Source of the DNA: Actinobacillus arthritidis
GTDB lineage: Bacteria; Pseudomonadota; Gammaproteobacteria; Enterobacterales; Pasteurellaceae
NCBI RefSeq assembly: GCF_029774155.1
Contig: NZ_CP103833.1
Span: forward strand, 1 to 64,000
DNA length: 64,000 bases
Direction: 5' to 3'
Shown here: one piece after another, positions 28,763 through 38,777 of the stretch
Numbering within the stretch: position 1 is the first letter of the stretch
Layout: the number at the start of each line of letters is the position of its first letter
Made by a program: the position numbers and the translations under genes
The notes under the pieces: model-generated
What the model was told of the DNA's origin: nothing
The model's input: the letters and a program-made list of their open reading frames with translations, nothing else
Database searches by the model: none

Positions 28763-29701
28763 CTAGTATTTAGATCCGATTCGGAAAATATGTCGATTAG
28801 TCGCAATTTTTGCCGACAGCCAGCCGATAAAGATACACGCTACGATCAAAAAGAACATTTCACTGAAATCTAAACCGTTTAATTCAAATTTGACCGTGAA
28901 CATATCGGTGACATATTTTACCACCCCCGTAAAGTAGCTAATTAAAACCGCACTAAATAAAATCGCAAGTAAACTACCGAAAAAACCGTAAATCATACCG
29001 GTATATAGGAATGGGCGAGCAATAAAGTGATCAGTTGCACCTAATAATTGCTGTACTTCAATTGATGCTTTGCTATTTGCGACATCAGTACGTACTGCAT
29101 TACCCACTACTAAAAATACTGCAATTAACATTAACACCGTACAAACCATTGCAATACGTGCGATTAACCAAGTTAAAGCGGTAAGTTTTTCGAGCCAACC
29201 ATTATCTAAACGAACCTCTTGCACACCTTTAATTGCTTGCAAGCCGTTACGTAATTCCAGCATCGTATCATTACCGGTAAATTGTTTTTTAGGTTTTAGG
29301 GTAATTACTGCCGGTAAAGGGTTATCGTCAATAATATCTAATGCTTCACCGAAGCCTGACCAAGAACGAAATTCTTCCAAACTTTGTTGGCGAGAAATAT
29401 AGTTTAGTGATTCAATTTTTTCTGCATCGAAATGACGAATACGTTCCACAACCGCATTGACATCGTGTTCAGCAAGGTTTTTATGCAAATAAATTGTCAG
29501 CTCCGGTTCCGGATAAAATTCAGTCGCCGCATGATGGGTATTTTTCCATAGCAAATAACTTACAGTTGGAATTGTCAGAGATACTGCAATGACCAGTACA
29601 GTCAGAAAAGTACCAAACTTACGTTTTTTTAGATCTTGCCAGACAGAACGTAAGGTATAACGAGTTTGAGCGCCAAGCGTTGTGCTAAATGAACGAGCCA
29701 T
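28763..29701 (-). CDS. ftsX: Cell division protein FtsX
   Basis: FtsX is the membrane partner of the FtsE ATPase; at the septum the complex controls peptidoglycan amidases through EnvC. The 312-residue protein has a cytosolic N-terminus (residues 1-25), one span near 32-52, a periplasmic domain (about 55-180) and three further C-terminal spans, the FtsX/MacB-like layout. It follows ftsE by nine bases in the ftsY-ftsE-ftsX order. Confidence 0.96.
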   Translation of the reverse strand: MARSFSTTLGAQTRYTLRSVWQDLKKRKFGTFLTVLVIAVSLTIPTVSYLLWKNTHHAATEFYPEPELTIYLHKNLAEHDVNAVVERIRHFDAEKIESLNYISRQQSLEEFRSWSGFGEALDIIDDNPLPAVITLKPKKQFTGNDTMLELRNGLQAIKGVQEVRLDNGWLEKLTALTWLIARIAMVCTVLMLIAVFLVVGNAVRTDVANSKASIEVQQLLGATDHFIARPFLYTGMIYGFFGSLLAILFSAVLISYFTGVVKYVTDMFTVKFELNGLDFSEMFFLIVACIFIGWLSAKIATNRHIFRIGSKY

Positions 29702-29710
29702 ATTGTTTCC

Positions 29711-30364
29711 TTAATTTCTGAGATGACCTTGCTCTAATACTAAGCATGGTTTCGGGCGTTTTGAAATAATATTCGTATCGTGAGTTGCAACCAATACTGT
29801 TGTGCCGGATTGATTAAATTCTTCAAATAAGCGGAAAATCTCAAACGATAATTTTTCGTCTAAGTTACCGGTCGGTTCATCGGCTAATAATAAAATCGGA
29901 CGATGTACAATCGCACGAGCAATATCCACACGTTGCTGTTCGCCGCCTGAAAGGTGTGAGGGCAAATAATTGGCTTTATTGGCTAAACCGACTCGTTCTA
30001 ATGCAATACGAGCTTCACGTTCAACAATTTGCTGATGCATACCTTGGATAATCAGCGGTAATGCAACATTATCCAAAATGGTACGATCGGTAAGTAAACG
30101 GTAATCTTGGTGAACCATACCGATTTGACGGCGTAAAAACGGCAATTCGTGTGCTTCAAGGCGAGTAATATCGTGTCCGTTAAACATCACTTGTCCACCG
30201 TTTGCACGTTCAATCCCCATAATCAGTTTAAGCAAGGTGCTTTTACCCGCACCAGAGTGGCCAGTTAAATATGCCATACCACCAGCCGGCAGATGAAAAT
30301 TAATCCCTTGCAATGCCGGCTTACCGCCTTTGTAGGCTTTACTTACATTTGTGAATTTAATCAT
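29711..30364 (-). CDS. ftsE: Cell division ATP-binding protein FtsE
   Basis: ABC-type ATPase that drives FtsX. The 217-residue protein has Walker A GHSGAGKS (35-42), Q-loop region VHQDYRLL, signature [14 protein letters not shown], Walker [14 protein letters not shown] and the switch His in ATHDTN, all intact. It sits between ftsY and ftsX; the gap to ftsY is about 98 bases and may hold a secondary promoter. Confidence 0.97.
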   Translation of the reverse strand: MIKFTNVSKAYKGGKPALQGINFHLPAGGMAYLTGHSGAGKSTLLKLIMGIERANGGQVMFNGHDITRLEAHELPFLRRQIGMVHQDYRLLTDRTILDNVALPLIIQGMHQQIVEREARIALERVGLANKANYLPSHLSGGEQQRVDIARAIVHRPILLLADEPTGNLDEKLSFEIFRLFEEFNQSGTTVLVATHDTNIISKRPKPCLVLEQGHLRN

Positions 30365-30462
30365 TGTGTTTACCTTTTTCTATCACGATACACTCAGAAA
30401 TAGCGGTTTAATTTCATTTATTTTTTGCAAAAATTAGCTTTCCTGCCTGCTCGTAATAATTG

Positions 30463-32198
30463 TTATTCTTCGTGTTCAAATAATGCTTCGATAAATTCTT
30501 CTGCATTGAACGGACGTAGATCCTCAATCTTTTCTCCAACCCCGATAAAGCGAATTGGAATATTAAATTGGTCAGCAATTGCAAAGATTACACCGCCTTT
30601 TGCCGTGCCGTCTAATTTCGTTAGGGTAATACCGGTTAAGCCGACTGCTTCATTAAATAATTTCGCTTGGCTAATTGCGTTTTGCCCTGTACCTGCATCT
30701 AAAGTGAGCATAATTTCGTGCGGTGCGGTTTCATCGTATTTTTTCATCACTCGTACGATTTTCTTCAGCTCATCCATTAAGTTATTTTTATTCTGCAAAC
30801 GACCGGCAGTATCTGCAATTAAAATATCAATTCCTTTTGATGCCGCCGATTGCATGGCATCAAAAATGACTGAAGCGGAATCCGAACCGGTAGATTGTGC
30901 GACCACAGGAATATTGTTCCGTTCGCCCCAAACTTGTAATTGTTCCACCGCAAAGACACGGAAAGTATCGCCGGCGCAAGCATTACGGATTTTCCTTCCG
31001 TTTGGAATTTACGTGCTAATTTACCAATAGTAGTGGTTTTACCCACACCATTTACCCCAACCATTAAAATGACATAAGGCTTTTTGCTCGAATCAATTTC
31101 AAGCGGTTGGCTCACCGGTTTTAACACCTCTCCCAGTTCGAGTTTTAACTGCTGATAAAGTAAATCGGCATCTTTAAGCTGTTTCTTAGAAGCGTGTTGA
31201 GTTAGGTTATTGATAATTTTGGTTGTTGTCGGCATACCCAAATCGGCAACCAATAACTGCTCTTCCAGTTCTTCGAATAACTCGTCATCGATTTTTTTAC
31301 CGCTAAAGAAATTACGGAAACCGGAACCGATACTTTGTTTGGTTTTGACTAAACCTTTTAGTAAGCGACTGAAAAATCCACCTTCACTTGGTTTTTCTTG
31401 GTATTCGTCTGTTTTTTCTTCAGCGTGTTCGTGTTCTGTTTTTTCTGTTTCAAACTCAATGAGTTCTTCTAACTCTTCATAGTTTTCCTCTGCATCAGAC
31501 TTGGTTTTCACTTCGCCAGCAAGCTCAGCATCAACCACTTTTTCAACACGTTGTTCGATTTGTTGATGGTGATTGATTTCGTGTTCAGTTGCAGATTTTT
31601 CACTAGATTCAACCGCTTGCGGAACATCTTGAGATTGTTCAAGGTTTTCTGTAATCGGTTGAGAGAGGTATGATTCTTCCGTTTGAGTAAGCGATTGCTC
31701 AATTTTGGCCGTATCAATAATAGATACTGACTCTTCTTTCTCTTGCTCGAAAGAGTGTTCAACTTCGTTAACCGCTTCTTGGAGAAACGTTTTGGCTTCT
31801 TCTACTTTATCTTCAACGAATTGTTCGATATTTTCTGATTTTTGTTCAAAAAATTCTTCAACTTGTTCTAGTTTTTGCTCAATAGCCTCTTCAATACGCT
31901 CAACAAAATCCTCAACTTGTTCTGTTTTTTGTTCAACTGTTTCGGTAAATTCCTTGATTTCCGGTTGTGAGGTAATTTGCTCAAACTTATCTTCAATTTT
32001 ATCTTCGAGATCTTCTAATTTCTGTTCTAGCGTTTCTTGTAATTGCTCAGCTTGTTGTTCTGCTTGTTCTAATTTTTGCTCTACCGTTTCTTCTGCGGCT
32101 GATTCAGTATGCTGTTCCGCTTGAATGTCTTCTTGTTTCGGTTCATCTTTTTTACCGAAACCTAACCAAGACCAAAAACCTTTTTTCTTTTCTGCCAT
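30463..32198 (-). CDS. ftsY: Signal recognition particle receptor FtsY, frameshifted
   Basis: FtsY is the SRP receptor that docks ribosome-nascent chains at the inner membrane. From 32198 there is a long N-terminal A domain (about 270 residues) of Glu/Gln-rich coiled coil with repeats such as EQKLEQVEEF, then the N and G domains with GVNGVGKTTTIGKLA, DTAGRLQNK and TKLDGTAKGG, ending ERIL-free at EALFEHEE. The first frame fails at about 30975; adding one G on the coding strand (GCGCC to GCGGCC) gives KSVMLAAGDTFR and joins the 30948-30463 frame. The corrected protein is about 578 residues, longer than E. coli (497) because of the acidic domain. Essential, so error is likely. Confidence 0.93.
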
Positions 32199-32275
32199 AT
32201 TTTTCTCACTTTTCCTTTAAAATGGACTAAACTTACATAGTTTATCAAATAATCCTTATTTTTCCTTTAGTTAGT

Positions 32276-32869
32276 ATGAAAAAAAATCGTAATTCCACTT
32301 TACAAAATAAGTCGACCGGCGAAGTGCGTGTCATTGCTGGGCTTTGGCGAGGACGAAAGTTACCGGTGTTAAATGCGGAAGGTTTACGCCCGACCACCGA
32401 CCGAGTAAAAGAAACCCTGTTTAATTGGTTAATGAATGATGTGGCTGGCAGTCGTTGTTTAGATTGTTTTGCGGGCAGTGGCTCACTTGGTATCGAAGCG
32501 CTCTCTCGCCAAGCACAAGCGGTTGTTTTTCTTGAAAAATTTACAAATGCCGCAAATCTGCTGAAAAACAATTTAACTTCGCTTAAAACCACCAACGGTA
32601 CAGTGATTAATGCCGATACACTGCAATATTTAGCTCAAAAAAATCCTGAACAGGGATTTGAAGTTATATTTGTTGATCCGCCTTTTCATCACGGTTTTGT
32701 GCCGAAAGTGTTAAAACTTTTAGCCGAAAATCAATGGCTTGCTGACAATGCGTTGATTTATGTGGAAACGGAAAAGAACCATCCATCGCTTGAATTACCA
32801 AACAATTGGCAAATTATTAAAGAAAAAACCGCCGGACAAGTAATAAGTCGCTTGATCCAATGTCTATAA
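32276..32869 (+). CDS. rsmD: 16S rRNA (guanine-966-N2)-methyltransferase RsmD
   Basis: RsmD methylates G966 of 16S rRNA in the 30S subunit. The 197-residue protein shows the RsmD opening VIAGLWRGRKLPV, RPTTDRVKETLFNWL, the SAM site DCFAGSGSLGIEALSR and the catalytic VDPPFH. It is divergent from ftsY, the arrangement also found in E. coli, with about 77 bases between. Confidence 0.97.
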   Translation: MKKNRNSTLQNKSTGEVRVIAGLWRGRKLPVLNAEGLRPTTDRVKETLFNWLMNDVAGSRCLDCFAGSGSLGIEALSRQAQAVVFLEKFTNAANLLKNNLTSLKTTNGTVINADTLQYLAQKNPEQGFEVIFVDPPFHHGFVPKVLKLLAENQWLADNALIYVETEKNHPSLELPNNWQIIKEKTAGQVISRLIQCL

Positions 32870-32933
32870 ATTTGACTTTTCTAACCTTTATTGGCAAATT
32901 AAGTCGCTATTTTTTACATAAAAGAAACAAATT

Positions 32934-33245
32934 ATGAACAAATTAACCCCAGATGAAGCGATTGATCTCGCTTATGATATTTTCCTTGAAATGGCGGGTG
33001 AGAATTTAGATCCTGCAGATATTTTATTATTTAATTTACAATTTGAAGAACGTGGTGCCGTTGAGATGGTTGAAACTTCAGAAAATTGGGATCAAGAAAT
33101 CGGCACGCTGATTGACCCTGACGCATTTGCCGAAGTTTGGGTCGGCTTAGTAAACGATAAAGATGAAATGGACGATGTATTCGCTCGCTTCTTGATTTCT
33201 CACGATGCGGATAACCGAGAATATCACGTGATCTGGAAGGAATAA
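32934..33245 (+). CDS. YciU/HI1450-type double-stranded-DNA mimic protein
   Basis: A 103-residue acidic protein closely matching the UPF0263 family (E. coli YciU, H. influenzae HI1450): [20 protein letters not shown], then [13 protein letters not shown] and a late DVFARFL and HVIWKE. HI1450 has a surface charge like that of double-stranded DNA and binds HU-type protein, so these are called DNA mimics. Here Asp and Glu are dense throughout. A flavin reductase gene starts 15 bases later. Confidence 0.9.
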   Translation: MNKLTPDEAIDLAYDIFLEMAGENLDPADILLFNLQFEERGAVEMVETSENWDQEIGTLIDPDAFAEVWVGLVNDKDEMDDVFARFLISHDADNREYHVIWKE

Positions 33246-33260
33246 TTTAAAAGGAGCTGT

Positions 33261-33771
33261 ATGTCTTGTATTCCAAAACCTCAAGAAGTGCCTGAATTTT
33301 CGCAACAATTCCGTAATGCGATGGCGCATTTATCCGCGCGGTCAGTATCGTAACGACCAATGGTACGGCAGGTAAAATCGGTATTACCGTATCATCGGTT
33401 TGTTCGGTCACCGATACGCGCCGACTTTGCTTTTCTGCATAAATCAAAGCAGTTCCGTACACGATATCATCAAGCAAAACGGTAAAGTCTGTATTAATGT
33501 ATTAAGTCATGAACAAGAAGAAATGGCAAAGCATTTTGCTTGTATGCTGTGTAGTAGTATGGAAGAGCGTTTTGCTTGGGATAGTTGGGACGAAGGCTTT
33601 GACGGACAGCCGGTGTTACGCGGTTCGATTTCATCTTTACAAGGCGACATTGTTGATACCCATTCGGTTGGCACACATACCATTTTTATGGTGGAACTGA
33701 AACATATTGATGTCACCCCAAATACCGGTTTAGTCTATTTCGGTCGCCAATTTAAAGGCGTTGAAATTTAA
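33261..33771 (+). CDS. Flavin reductase of the HpaC/Fre-like FMN-binding family, two frameshifts
   Basis: Starts at ATG 33261 after AAGGAG. It is read in three frames. Adding one G at about 33338 (TCCGCGCGG to TCCGCGGCGG) gives RNAMAHLSAAVSIVTTNGTA, and one base at about 33419 (ACGCGCC to ACGCCGCC) gives VTDTPPTLLFCINQSS, both matching the family that reduces free FMN or FAD with NAD(P)H for a partner monooxygenase. The corrected protein is 170 residues. No partner monooxygenase lies nearby. Both breaks sit in GCGGC (one on each strand). Confidence 0.83.
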
Positions 33772-33808
33772 AAAAACGATCTAATAAATCTTAGGTATTT
33801 TTGATATA

Positions 33809-33831
33809 ACCGACTATTTTAGTCGGTTTTT
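33809..33831 (+). terminator. Terminator after the flavin reductase
   Basis: AACCGACTA, TTT, TAGTCGGTT followed by a T-run. Confidence 0.85.
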
Positions 33832-33896
33832 TTATTGCCTAGAAAAATCATAGGAGTAAAATTTGGCATTATTTTATTCGTTAGAGAGGACTTATT

Positions 33897-34769
33897 ATGC
33901 AAAATTTAATTTGCTATAAACAAATGCCGGTTTGGACCAAAGATAGCCTGCCACAAATGTTTCAAGAAAAGCACAATACAAAGGAAGGAACTTGGGCAAA
34001 ACTGACCATTCTTAAAGGTGAATTAAAATTTTATGAATTGACCGAACAAGGCGAAGAAGTCAGCAGTGTGATTTTTACCCCTGAAAATCAGCCGCCGTTT
34101 GTTGAACCGCAATTTTGGCATAAAGTTGAAGCACTTTCCGATGATTTGGAATGTCAGCTCGCATTTTATTGTGAAGCAAAAGATTACTATGCGAAAAAAT
34201 ATAACCTGACCACCACACACTCCGAAGTGTTAAATGCGGTGAATTATGTGAAAGCTGGTAAAGCATTGGATTTAGGTTGCGGACGTGGACGCAATTCACT
34301 CTATTTAAATTTATTAGGTTTTGATGTAACGGCGGTGGATCATAATGCTGAGAGTATCGAATTCTTAAATTATATGATTGAGAAAGAGAATCTGAGCAAT
34401 GTCGAAACCGGTATTTACGATATTAATCAAGCCACTATCGGCAACCAAAACGGCGAATATGATCTGATTGTTTCGACAGTTGTGATGATGTTTTTAAACC
34501 GTGAGCGTATTCCGGCAATTATTGAAAATATGCAGAAAAACACTAAAGTCGGTGGCTATAACTTAATTGTGTGTGCGATGAGTACCGAAGAATATCCGTG
34601 TCCAATGCCATTCTCATTTACTTTTGGCGAGGGAGAATTAGCGAACTATTATCAAGGCTGGGAATTAGTGAAGTACAACGAAGATTTGGGGGAATTGCAT
34701 AAAACTGATGCAAACGGCAACCGTATTAAAATGCGTTTTGCTACCATGTTGGCGAAGAAAATAGCATAA
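33897..34769 (+). CDS. tehB: Tellurite-resistance SAM-dependent methyltransferase TehB
   Basis: The 290-residue protein is the long TehB form known from H. influenzae: an N-terminal cupin-like domain (about 1-90, starting [15 protein letters not shown]) and a C-terminal class I methyltransferase with [15 protein letters not shown]. TehB detoxifies tellurite and is linked to oxidant resistance in H. influenzae. It stands alone; no tehA is nearby. Confidence 0.94.
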   Translation: MQNLICYKQMPVWTKDSLPQMFQEKHNTKEGTWAKLTILKGELKFYELTEQGEEVSSVIFTPENQPPFVEPQFWHKVEALSDDLECQLAFYCEAKDYYAKKYNLTTTHSEVLNAVNYVKAGKALDLGCGRGRNSLYLNLLGFDVTAVDHNAESIEFLNYMIEKENLSNVETGIYDINQATIGNQNGEYDLIVSTVVMMFLNRERIPAIIENMQKNTKVGGYNLIVCAMSTEEYPCPMPFSFTFGEGELANYYQGWELVKYNEDLGELHKTDANGNRIKMRFATMLAKKIA

Positions 34770-34783
34770 CTTGAGTGATAAAA

Positions 34784-34837
34784 AAGCGGTCTAATTTTTC
34801 GAGATATTTGCAAAAAATATAGGAAATCAGACCGCTT
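34784..34837. terminator. Bidirectional terminator from facing uptake-signal cores
   Basis: AAGCGGTCTAATTT (34784-34797) faces AAATCAGACCGCTT (34824-34837), 13 of 14 paired. It lies between the converging tehB and hslO. Confidence 0.75.
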
Positions 34838-34847
34838 ACTTTTTATC

Positions 34848-35738
34848 TTATAAACCTAATTGACTCAGTTTATCTGCTTCTTGTTTAAATTCCATAATCG
34901 CTGTTTTATCAAAGAAATATTGCGTACCGCAACATTCGCATTGCATATCAATTACGCCATTTTTTTCAGCAAGCATTTCCTCAATTTCTTCCATTGGTAA
35001 CAATAAAATCGCATTGCCCGAACGCTCACGAGAACAGCCACAATGGAATTTAGTGTCTTGCGGTGGATAAACTTCGACTTGCTCTTCGTGATATAAACGG
35101 AATAAAAGCTCTTTGGCTTCTAAGCCAAATAATTCTTCGTCTTTAACCGTTTCGGCAAGTGTCATTAAATGCTCGAAGTCTTCCGGTGTGCCGGTTCCGT
35201 CCGGCATAATTTGCAATAATAAACCGCCGGCTACCGCTTTGCCTTCATATTCGCCGGTACGAATGATCAAGTGAGTTTGAAGTTGTTCCGAACGAATAAA
35301 ATAATCTTCTAAACATTCACGAATAGTCGGTTTGTCTAATGCGATCACGCCTTGATAACGCTCACCGTCATTCGGCATAATTGAAATAACCAATACGCCA
35401 TTGCCAATCATTTCACTTAAAGTTGCATCGTCGGCAATTTCTGCTTTCGTACGTGCTAATGCACGTAATTGTTGTTGTTCGTTACCGTTTACCACCGCTA
35501 ATTTGAGTGGACCGTCACCTTGAATTTGGACGGTAATCGTCCCTTCAAATTTCATAATCGCAGTAAGTAGGCTGGTTGCGACCAACATTTCACCTAATAA
35601 ATTTTGTACTGCTTTTGGATATTGGTGAGTATTCAGCGTTTCGGTAAAGGTATCGTTTAAACGCACCCATTCACCACGCACGGCACGGTTTTGGAATAAA
35701 TAGCGATAAAGTTTGTCGTTGTCTTTTGTATAACTCAT
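34848..35738 (-). CDS. hslO: Redox-regulated chaperone Hsp33
   Basis: Hsp33 holds unfolded proteins under oxidative stress; zinc release and disulfide formation switch it on. I start at the Met encoded at 35738-35736, after TAGGAAA, giving MSYTKDNDKLYRYLFQ; the longer frame adds 11 unlike residues. The 296-residue protein carries the four redox cysteines at the C-terminus in CGCSRER and CECCGTQY (CxC and CxxC forms). hslR lies upstream on the same strand. Confidence 0.96.
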   Translation of the reverse strand: MSYTKDNDKLYRYLFQNRAVRGEWVRLNDTFTETLNTHQYPKAVQNLLGEMLVATSLLTAIMKFEGTITVQIQGDGPLKLAVVNGNEQQQLRALARTKAEIADDATLSEMIGNGVLVISIMPNDGERYQGVIALDKPTIRECLEDYFIRSEQLQTHLIIRTGEYEGKAVAGGLLLQIMPDGTGTPEDFEHLMTLAETVKDEELFGLEAKELLFRLYHEEQVEVYPPQDTKFHCGCSRERSGNAILLLPMEEIEEMLAEKNGVIDMQCECCGTQYFFDKTAIMEFKQEADKLSQLGL

Positions 35739-35810
35739 GGTTTTTCCTAGTAAAAGCGGTAGGATTTGCAAAAAAATTTGCCAATTTGACCGCTTGTTAA
35801 AATAAAAGAA

Positions 35811-35831
35811 GGCACACGTAAAACGTGCGCC
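35811..35831 (-). terminator. Terminator after hslR
   Basis: GGCACACGT, AAA, ACGTGCGCC (8 of 9 paired), with a T-rich run following on the minus strand. It separates hslR from hslO. Confidence 0.6.
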
Positions 35832-35867
35832 ATAAACTTGTCGTTAATATGGGGATCAATTTATAAA

Positions 35868-36275
35868 TTACAATATTTGATCTTTAAATTTTACCAAATC
35901 ACGGCGTTCTTTTTTATTCGGCCGGCGATCAGGATGTGGCATCGAAAGTGCATTCGCTTTGCGAGCAAAGGCAATCGCTTCACGTTGTTTAATACTTTTT
36001 TCAGTTTCTTGGTACAGTAATTGTGCTTCCGGTGCGCCTCGGCGTTGGTCGCTGAGTGCGGTAATGATCACTTCTTTTTCATCATTACCTTGGCGGAGTT
36101 TAACCGTTGCCCCAACTTCTACCGTTTTACTGGTTTTGGCTCGCTGTCCGTTATAATGTACCTTACCGCCTTCGATCATTGCTTTGGCAATCGAACGAGT
36201 TTTATAAAAACGGGTCGCCCATAACCATTTATCAAGGCGAACTTCGTTATCTTCTTTTGATTGTTGTCGCTTCAT
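35868..36275 (-). CDS. hslR: Heat shock protein 15, ribosome-associated
   Basis: Hsp15 binds free 50S subunits that still carry nascent chain and tRNA, and helps recycle them. The 135-residue protein has the S4 RNA-binding domain at the N-terminus (VRLDKWLWATRFYKTRSIAK) and a basic C-terminal tail (PHPDRRPNKKERRDL). It follows the unknown gene at 36277 by one base and precedes hslO, the usual heat-shock pairing. Confidence 0.95.
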   Translation of the reverse strand: MKRQQSKEDNEVRLDKWLWATRFYKTRSIAKAMIEGGKVHYNGQRAKTSKTVEVGATVKLRQGNDEKEVIITALSDQRRGAPEAQLLYQETEKSIKQREAIAFARKANALSMPHPDRRPNKKERRDLVKFKDQIL

Positions 36276-36276
36276 T

Positions 36277-37206
36277 TTATTTCTCTTTAGTTAATTCTTG
36301 ATAGGCAATTTTAGCAATAGTGCCGGAAAGAGGGACAAAATAATTTGCCACTTCAACAGCTAATTCTGAACCTAATTCCGCAACGCTGTCTTTGTTTAAG
36401 TTAAGATTAGGGAACATCGGATTACGGATAATTTCACCGGTCACGGCATTAAATTTAATGATTTTGTTATATATGCCTTTTGACGGTTGTGTATAACTGA
36501 ACAAATGGATCGGAATCAGATACAGATTAATTTCTTCAAATTTTAAATGATCTTTGAGAATACGATCCGCCTTGATATCTTGTGCTAATAAATGAGCTTG
36601 TGCATCATTTATCAATTTATCCGGAGAAATCTTAAAACGAGTCACTTTTTCTGTTTTTACATTATCAATGTTAACTTTATTAAAACGATAACGTTGTTTG
36701 CCAAGATAAATATCACTGAAATTATCATCAATTTTTGCGGTATCATTACTTAAAAAGTGGCGATATTTTTTGACCGTCTGGCAATGTTCGGTCACTTTTA
36801 ACTCAATACGCTTTTCTTCAACATTAATAAGTGATTTTGGACTCAGATTATTAATTTGGATTGTCATCGCATCTCTATTTTTAGATTCTAAGTCGTAGAT
36901 TTCGTCACATTCATAATTTAAATGACGTTCAAGATTGATATACCAATAAGAATCGAAAAGTGAATCAAGATAATGTAGTTCAATATCATCTTTTTGACCG
37001 CTACGTAAACTATTGAATTTCCCTTTTACAAAGCCTTTCATACTTTCGAGAGATTTCATATTACCAATAAGAGATTCCAATTCTTTGGTAATGGAAATAT
37101 CGGCTAAATTTTTATCATAATTGGCTTTAAATTTATAAATAATCAGCTTGGGAAGCTCGGAAAAAGTGGTAGGGGAAATATTGACGGATGTGGGTTGTAA
37201 CTGCAT
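36277..37206 (-). CDS. Conserved-looking protein of unknown function
   Basis: A 309-residue protein that I do not recognise. It has no signal peptide; most of it is polar and Lys/Asp/Asn-rich. Near the end is YLIPIHLFSYTQPSKGIYNK and a phrase VTGEI that resembles enzymes or adaptors with a short hydrophobic patch, then a more hydrophobic C-terminal helix (ELAVEVANYFVPLSGTIAKIA). Codon use is slightly more AT-rich than neighbours. Its stop is one base from the hslR start, so it is probably first gene of an operon with hslR. It is divergent from nudE. Confidence 0.7.
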   Translation of the reverse strand: MQLQPTSVNISPTTFSELPKLIIYKFKANYDKNLADISITKELESLIGNMKSLESMKGFVKGKFNSLRSGQKDDIELHYLDSLFDSYWYINLERHLNYECDEIYDLESKNRDAMTIQINNLSPKSLINVEEKRIELKVTEHCQTVKKYRHFLSNDTAKIDDNFSDIYLGKQRYRFNKVNIDNVKTEKVTRFKISPDKLINDAQAHLLAQDIKADRILKDHLKFEEINLYLIPIHLFSYTQPSKGIYNKIIKFNAVTGEIIRNPMFPNLNLNKDSVAELGSELAVEVANYFVPLSGTIAKIAYQELTKEK

Positions 37207-37329
37207 ATCGGATCCTTTTTAACGCACATTAAAATCCAGAAAGTGGTATGATAACAAGCTCATAAAAAAGAACAAATAATTTTCAGTAAATGTGGTATCT
37301 TAGACATTTATTTGAGGTGGGAGTCAAAT

Positions 37330-37884
37330 ATGCAAACTCAACAGCTTCCGGATATTTTAAAGGTTGAAACAATCGCGAAAACTCGAATTTTTGAGGTGCA
37401 AGCGGTCGATTTACGTTTTTCAAACGGCGAAGAACGTACCTTTGAACGTTTAACACCGCAACGTCGTTCGTCTGTAATGGTGATTCCGATTCAAAATCAA
37501 GAGCTTATTTTGATTAAAGAATATGCGGTGGCTTCCGAGCGTTATGAATTAGGCTTCCCAAAAGGTATCGTTGATGTGGGTGAAGAACCGATAGAGAGTG
37601 CTAACCGTGAATTACAAGAAGAAATTGGTTTCGGTGCAAAACAGATTGAATTTTTACGCTCGCTTTATACCGGTCCGAGTCATATGTTCGGTTTAATGCA
37701 TTTATTTGTGGCTCAAGATCTTTATCCGTCTAAATTAGAAGGTGATGAACCGGAGCCATTGGAAATCGTGCGTATACCATTAGCTGAAATAGATAAATTA
37801 CTCGCTGATCCGAACTTTGCAGAATCAAGAAATTTAGCCGCCCTGTTTATGCTAAGAGAGTATCTGACAAGCGGTCAAAAATAG
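37330..37884 (+). CDS. nudE: ADP-compounds hydrolase NudE
   Basis: NudE is a Nudix hydrolase of ADP-ribose, NADH and diadenosine phosphates. ATG 37330 follows AGGTGGGAG and is preferred to an in-frame TTG at 37312. The 184-residue protein (E. coli 186) carries the Nudix box beginning GIVDVGEEPIESANRELQEE and EIGFG. cysQ follows after 12 bases, the same order as in E. coli regions with nudE and cysQ-like genes. Confidence 0.95.
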   Translation: MQTQQLPDILKVETIAKTRIFEVQAVDLRFSNGEERTFERLTPQRRSSVMVIPIQNQELILIKEYAVASERYELGFPKGIVDVGEEPIESANRELQEEIGFGAKQIEFLRSLYTGPSHMFGLMHLFVAQDLYPSKLEGDEPEPLEIVRIPLAEIDKLLADPNFAESRNLAALFMLREYLTSGQK

Positions 37885-37896
37885 GGAAATTTTAGT

Positions 37897-38712
37897 ATGC
37901 AACCATTAAATTCAACACTTTTACAGGCGGTTAAACATATAGCGATAGAAGCCGGAGAATATCTTAAAGGTTTTTATCAACGTTCGGTGGAAATCAAAAT
38001 TAAAGCGGATCAGACACCGGTAACGGAAGCGGATCTCTTTATCAGTCAATTTCTCTCGGAAAAATTACGTGAACTTACGCCAAATATACCGATTTTATCG
38101 GAAGAAAATTGTAATATTCCATTGGAAGAGCGTCAGTCCTGGCAAGAATATTGGATTATTGATCCACTAGACGGTACGCAACAATTTATTGATCGTACTG
38201 ATCAATTCTCTGTTGTGATCGGCTTAGTACAGCAAAATTGTCCGGTATTAGGTGTGATTCATTCACCGATTTTAGATAAAACTTATTTTGCAATGCGTGC
38301 AAGCGGGGTATTTTTGCAAGAAAATGGAGAAATTCGACCGCTATCCGGTCATCAAGGATTACTCAAAACAGACTGTCTACAAATCACGATGGGTGTTTCT
38401 GCACAGAATGAGGTGTTAAATTCGGTTAATCAATCTTATCAAACTGAAATTTTCCAATACGGATCGAGCAGTTTAAAAGTCGGTTTATTGGCGGAAGGAA
38501 AAGCGGATTGTTATGTTAGATTCGGCGATACCGGCGAATGGGATACTGCTGTAGCGGAAGTTATTTTGGCGGAAATCGGCGGTAAAATTTTTGATTTGAA
38601 TTTTGAACCGCTTACTTATAATCAGCGTACGACGTTTGTTAATCCGCATTTTGTGATGGTGGCGGATAAGAGCTTGAATTGGGAAACAATTTTCCAATTT
38701 AATTCACCATAG
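37897..38712 (+). CDS. cysQ: 3'(2'),5'-bisphosphate nucleotidase CysQ
   Basis: CysQ removes the 3'-phosphate from PAP, a by-product of sulfate assimilation. The 271-residue protein has the inositol-monophosphatase fold with metal-binding motifs SEEN (near 69), DPLDGTQQFID (near 89) and WDTAVAEVILAEIGG (near 214), all intact. It lies between nudE and zwf, like the H. influenzae cysQ-zwf order. Confidence 0.96.
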   Translation: MQPLNSTLLQAVKHIAIEAGEYLKGFYQRSVEIKIKADQTPVTEADLFISQFLSEKLRELTPNIPILSEENCNIPLEERQSWQEYWIIDPLDGTQQFIDRTDQFSVVIGLVQQNCPVLGVIHSPILDKTYFAMRASGVFLQENGEIRPLSGHQGLLKTDCLQITMGVSAQNEVLNSVNQSYQTEIFQYGSSSLKVGLLAEGKADCYVRFGDTGEWDTAVAEVILAEIGGKIFDLNFEPLTYNQRTTFVNPHFVMVADKSLNWETIFQFNSP

Positions 38713-38777
38713 GTATACGGAATCTTTGCTATTTATTACATATAAAATCATTCATAAACTCGGGATAAGAAGAAAAA

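Noticed and set aside
31705..32124. A serine/cysteine-rich protein on the plus strand inside ftsY
   Set aside because: It is the mirror of the Glu/Gln-rich FtsY repeat codons and has no independent support.
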